NCBI GenBank assembly: GCA_964511385.1
Contig: CAZEFE010000008.1
Location: forward strand, 62,001-126,000
From: CAILHX01 sp964511385
GTDB lineage: Bacteria; Pseudomonadota; Gammaproteobacteria; Burkholderiales; Methylophilaceae
Direction of reading: 5' to 3'
DNA: 64,000 nucleotides
In this document: positions 59,431 through 64,000 of the stretch, piece after piece
How positions within the stretch are numbered: the first letter of the stretch is position 1
Layout: each line of letters begins with the position of its first letter
The notes under the pieces: model-generated
Told to the model about the DNA's origin: nothing
The model's database searches: none
Seen by the model: the letters and a program-made list of their open reading frames with translations, nothing else
Made by a program: the position numbers and the translations under genes

Positions 59431-60207
59431 GTGACGGCAACGGCGTTCAAGGTGGTTATTCCCGCGCGCTACGCTTCGACGCGGTTGCCGGGCAAGCCGC
59501 TGCTGGACATCGCCGGCAAACCGATGGTGGTGCACGTGGCCGAGCGCGCCAAGGCCAGCGGGGCCGAGGAGGTCTGTGTTGCCACCGACCATGTCGGCAT
59601 TTATGAAGCTGCGTTTGCGCACGGTATTGATGCGGTGATGACGCGCAACGACCATGTTTCCGGAACCGACCGGATCGCCGAGGTGGCCGCCTTCAAGAAA
59701 TGGCCGGCGGAGACCATTGTGGTGAATGTCCAGGGCGATGAGCCGCTGATCGAGCCGGAGTTGATCTGCGGGGTTGCCGCCAACCTGGCAGCGCATGCAG
59801 AGGCCAGCATCGCCACCGCCTGCCATGCGATACACGTCTACGAAGAGGTGTTCAACCCCAACATCGTCAAGGTCACCCTGGATCGTGCCGGATACGCCCT
59901 GTATTTCAGCCGGGCGCCGATCCCCTATGCGCGCGACGCGTTTGCGGCCGGCCACACCCTCCCGGAAAATTTGCCGGTGTATCGCCACATCGGGCTATAT
60001 GCCTACCGGGCAAAATTTCTTGCCGATTACGCCAGCCTGCAGCCAGCGGCCATCGAGTACTTCGAATCGCTGGAGCAATTGCGGGCTTTATGGCATGGTT
60101 ACAAAATCAGTGTTGAAGTGACTGCGACGGCGCCTGCCCCGGGGGTGGATACCCAGAATGATCTGGATGCGGTTCGGCAGCTGTTTCAAAGTGACAGAAA
60201 CTTATAG
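59431..60207 (+). CDS. kdsB: 3-deoxy-manno-octulosonate cytidylyltransferase
   Basis: Activates Kdo as CMP-Kdo for lipopolysaccharide inner core. 258 residues: VVIPARYASTRLPGKPLLDI, VATDHVGI, NDHVSGTDRIAEV, VNVQGDEPLIEPELI and YRHIGLYAYR. GTG start with GAGGAAG upstream inside the trm112 end. zwf starts 11 bases after its stop. Confidence 0.96.
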   Translation: MTATAFKVVIPARYASTRLPGKPLLDIAGKPMVVHVAERAKASGAEEVCVATDHVGIYEAAFAHGIDAVMTRNDHVSGTDRIAEVAAFKKWPAETIVVNVQGDEPLIEPELICGVAANLAAHAEASIATACHAIHVYEEVFNPNIVKVTLDRAGYALYFSRAPIPYARDAFAAGHTLPENLPVYRHIGLYAYRAKFLADYASLQPAAIEYFESLEQLRALWHGYKISVEVTATAPAPGVDTQNDLDAVRQLFQSDRNL

Positions 60208-60218
60208 GAGATCCCGTC

Positions 60219-62210
60219 ATGACCGATAGTTCGCAAATCTTCAGTTCGGCAGCTGTGGAGGCGCAAGGCGACATTCAGCCCAGCCAGCCGTGCATCATGC
60301 TGATTTTCGGCGCATCCGGTGACCTGACCAAACGCCTGCTAGTGCCGGCGCTGTACAACCTGGCCTGCGATGGCCTGCTGAGCAAGAATTTTGCGGTGCT
60401 GGGCACGGCGAACACTTCGCTTTCCAGCGAGGAATTTCGCGCCAGGATGAGCAGCGATAGCGACGGTATCCGCAAATTCCATACGCGCAACACGTTTGAT
60501 GACCAGGCCTGGGACGACCTGGTCAGCCGTTTTTACTACCAGCCGGGCCGCTTCGACAACCTGGATGACTTCAAGGCGCTGCGGCAGAAAGTGGCGGAAC
60601 TGGATGCCCAATACCAGGCCAAGAGCAACATCCTGATTTATTTTGCTACCGCGCCCAGTTTCTTCGGCCTGATCTGCGAAAATCTGGCCAAGGCCGGTTT
60701 CCGTAATGAAGGTGCTGAGGAAGGCACCGGCTGGCGCCGCATCATTGCCGAAAAGCCGTTTGGTACCGATACTGAATCCGCCCACCTGCTGAACAAGGCG
60801 GTGCTGGCGCACTGGCAGGAAAACCAGATTTACCGGATCGACCATTACCTGGGCAAGGAAACGGTGCAGAACCTGCTGGCGTTCCGTTTTTCCAACGGCA
60901 TGTTCGAGCCGCTGTGGAACAAGAACTTCATCGACAACATCCAGTTCAATGTCTGCGAGGAGGTGGATGTCGGCGCCCGCGGCGGCTATTACGACAAGTC
61001 CGGCGTGCTGCGCGACATGATGCAGAACCACATGTTCCAGATGCTGGCGTATTTGTGTATGGAACCGCCCGCTTCGTTCGAGCCGGATGCGATCCGCAAC
61101 GAAAAATCCAAGCTGCTCAGTTCGGTGCGGGTATACCGGCAGGACGAGGTCGCCAGTAACTTTGTGCGAGGCCAGTACGGACCGTCGCTGGACGACAAGG
61201 GAAATACGGTCAAGCCGGGTTACCGCGATGCGCCGGATGTGAGCCCGAATTCCACCACCGAAACCTTTGCCGCGGGCAAACTGCAGATCGATAACTGGCG
61301 CTGGGAAGGCGTGCCGATCTATTTGCGTTCCGGCAAGGCACTGTGGAAGCGCGGCACCGAAATCGTGGTTGAATTCAAAAAAGCGCCGGAAGCCATTTTC
61401 AAGGGTACCTCGGTCAAACAGCTGGAACCCAACCGGCTGGTGTTCCACATCCAGCCCTACCAGGGCATCGAGTTGCTGTTCCAGGCCAAGGTGCCGGGCC
61501 CCACGCTAACCCTGCAGAAGGTGGACATGCGGTTCAGCTACAGCGATACGTTCAAGGCGTCGCGTTATACCGGTTATGAAGTGATGCTGTATTCCTGTAC
61601 CCATGGCGATGCCACGCTGTTCTCGCGCGGCGACCTGGTGGAAGAGGCATGGAAAATCGCGCAGCCGATCCTGGATTACTGGAAGGCCACGCCGGCACAG
61701 GACTTCCCCAACTATGCGCGCGGTACCTGGGGGCCCAAGGCCGCCCACGAGCTGCTGGCACGGGATGGCCGGCGCTGGTTCGAGGTGGTGACGCCGGATG
61801 TGCTGGAGCGCCTGCCGCTATTCAAGGGCAGCGATCCGGTGCTGCTGAATTCCGTGATCATGGCGTTGCGGCCGCGAACGGCGGAGGCCGGGGAGGTCAT
61901 CATCTATCGCGGCGACATCGCCAACGAAATGTACCTGATCTGCTCTGGCGAGGTGGAAGTGCTGGACGCTTCCGGTGAAGTGATCAAAACCCTCAAGGAT
62001 GGCGACTATTTCGGCGAAATCGGCCTGCTGATTTCGTCGCCGCGTACCGCAACGATACGCGCCATCGGGCAGACGGATATGTTCGTGCTGGAGAAAGCGG
62101 ATTTCAGCCGTATCCTGCGCGATTCGCCGCAGTTTGCCGAAGGCATGCTGAAAGTGGCCCAGGATCGTTACGACCTGACCATCCTGCTGGACCAGTTGCT
62201 CGGCCAGTAA
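60219..62210 (+). CDS. zwf: Glucose-6-phosphate dehydrogenase fused to a C-terminal cNMP-binding domain
   Basis: 663 residues against about 490 for normal Zwf. Residues 25-520 are a complete G6PDH: NADP-binding GASGDLTKRLL (31-41), AEKPFG, the active-site motif RIDHYLGKE (206-214) and YLRSGKALWKR near 370. Residues about 527-655 are a CAP_ED/cyclic-nucleotide-binding domain with GDIANEMYLICSGEVEVL and the phosphate-binding cassette FGEIGLLISSPRTATIRA (598-615), including the Glu and Arg that contact cyclic nucleotides. The two parts are in one uninterrupted frame, without a stop or internal start with SD. The fusion suggests allosteric control of the oxidative pentose phosphate branch by cAMP, cGMP or another nucleotide. 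SD TAGGAG before ATG. Confidence 0.93.
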   Translation: MTDSSQIFSSAAVEAQGDIQPSQPCIMLIFGASGDLTKRLLVPALYNLACDGLLSKNFAVLGTANTSLSSEEFRARMSSDSDGIRKFHTRNTFDDQAWDDLVSRFYYQPGRFDNLDDFKALRQKVAELDAQYQAKSNILIYFATAPSFFGLICENLAKAGFRNEGAEEGTGWRRIIAEKPFGTDTESAHLLNKAVLAHWQENQIYRIDHYLGKETVQNLLAFRFSNGMFEPLWNKNFIDNIQFNVCEEVDVGARGGYYDKSGVLRDMMQNHMFQMLAYLCMEPPASFEPDAIRNEKSKLLSSVRVYRQDEVASNFVRGQYGPSLDDKGNTVKPGYRDAPDVSPNSTTETFAAGKLQIDNWRWEGVPIYLRSGKALWKRGTEIVVEFKKAPEAIFKGTSVKQLEPNRLVFHIQPYQGIELLFQAKVPGPTLTLQKVDMRFSYSDTFKASRYTGYEVMLYSCTHGDATLFSRGDLVEEAWKIAQPILDYWKATPAQDFPNYARGTWGPKAAHELLARDGRRWFEVVTPDVLERLPLFKGSDPVLLNSVIMALRPRTAEAGEVIIYRGDIANEMYLICSGEVEVLDASGEVIKTLKDGDYFGEIGLLISSPRTATIRAIGQTDMFVLEKADFSRILRDSPQFAEGMLKVAQDRYDLTILLDQLLGQ

Positions 62211-62255
62211 ATTGCAACGGCACCACTTGTCGGATGGCAGGTGGCGCCATGCGGA

Positions 62256-63614
<1,359 letters not shown>

Positions 63615-63850
63615 GTAAAACTCCTGCGACGGCCTACCCTCTAGTGAGGGCACCAATCGAGGCAGACGGATTATGAGGTCGAAAGACCGGGTGGAAAAAT
63701 GATCGGTACGCTGATTGGTAGTGCGTACGGAAGCCGTGGATTATACGCATCCACCGGCAGCTTACAAGGAAATCTTCGTTGCGCCGCTGTTTGGGGCGCA
63801 TCGGCTTTGAGCGTAAAATTGCGGCCAATTCGATAACCGGGAACACCTAT

Positions 63851-64000
63851 GACTAAACCAAAAAATGCTTTTTATGCCCAATCCGGCGGCGTGACCGCAG
63901 TGATCAACGCCTCCGCATGCGGCGTGATCGAGGCCGCGCGGCAACACAAGGACGCCATCGGCAAGGTGTATGCCGGGCGCAACGGCATTATCGGTGCGTT
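63851..64000 (+). CDS. pfp: PPi-dependent 6-phosphofructokinase (3' end outside window)
   Basis: The first 50 codons are present: MTKPKNAFYAQSGGVTAVIN, ASACGVIEAARQHKDAIGKV, then YAGRNGIIGA. The AQSGGVTAVIN start is typical of PPi-type PFK of Proteobacteria, which use pyrophosphate instead of ATP for fructose-6-phosphate. SD GGGAACACCT before ATG is weak. The enzyme would provide reversible glycolytic flux next to the Zwf branch. Confidence 0.85.

Overview
The window is a chromosomal segment of a Gram-negative bacterium, most likely a betaproteobacterium of the Nitrosomonadales type (Gallionellaceae/Sulfuricellaceae-like; order-level placement is inference). The basis is the lepB-rnc-era and recO-pdxJ-acpS gene orders, a homodimeric PDH operon (aceE-aceF-lpdA) whose E3 carries its own lipoyl domain, a PPi-type phosphofructokinase, a Kdo/lipid A gene cluster (msbA-lpxK-kdsB), frequent GTG/TTG starts and moderately high GC. 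No rRNA, tRNA, CRISPR array or replication origin was seen.

Layout. 1-2.0 kb: end of lepB, then rnc and era. 2.0-14.05 kb: an accessory island, nearly all on the minus strand, built around a type I secretion system: an ABC exporter, two tandem [membrane protein + lipase-like protein] modules, a 1418-residue M23-peptidase/RTX protein and an HlyD adaptor. One lipase is a frameshifted, truncated pseudogene next to an inserted DUF4160/DUF2442-HTH pair. A parE fragment marks the era-side edge. 14.4-20.5 kb: pyruvate dehydrogenase operon. 20.5-29.7 kb: M17 aminopeptidase, an unknown exported protein, a DUF6326 gene bracketed by two fragments of a REP-associated transposase, a cyclase-like DUF3095 protein with a Crp/Fnr regulator and a YigZ protein, a pentapeptide-repeat protein, a glycine-zipper lipoprotein-like protein, and an L,D-transpeptidase/YcbK pair. 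29.7-42.3 kb: ASCH protein, CHASE-PAS-GGDEF cyclase, glk with a GH63-type hydrolase, sixA-parA-CYTH/CHAD operon, COG4255 protein, HDOD protein and recJ. 42.3-45.7 kb: a second accessory patch with REP palindromes, an ORF6N gene, a RAYT remnant, a candidate orphan toxin/immunity pair, and a DUF433/DUF5615 toxin-antitoxin pair lying between two copies of the 3' end of rng. 45.7-64 kb: rng-maf-DJ-1, marC, two small palindromic elements, a hybrid histidine kinase, acpS-pdxJ-recO, exbB-exbD-msbA-lpxK-trm112-kdsB, a zwf gene fused to a cyclic-nucleotide-binding domain, rhlE and the start of a PPi-phosphofructokinase gene.

The most interesting observations are: (1) glucose-6-phosphate dehydrogenase with an appended cNMP-binding domain, in the same window as a class-III-cyclase-like DUF3095 protein; (2) the type I secretion island, where small membrane proteins are translationally coupled to each lipase-like effector and look like candidate immunity or accessory proteins; (3) a TA module integrated at the 3' end of rng with duplication of that end; (4) the splitting of the usual rnc-era-recO-pdxJ-acpS cluster into parts about 51 kb apart, with the secretion island directly after era.
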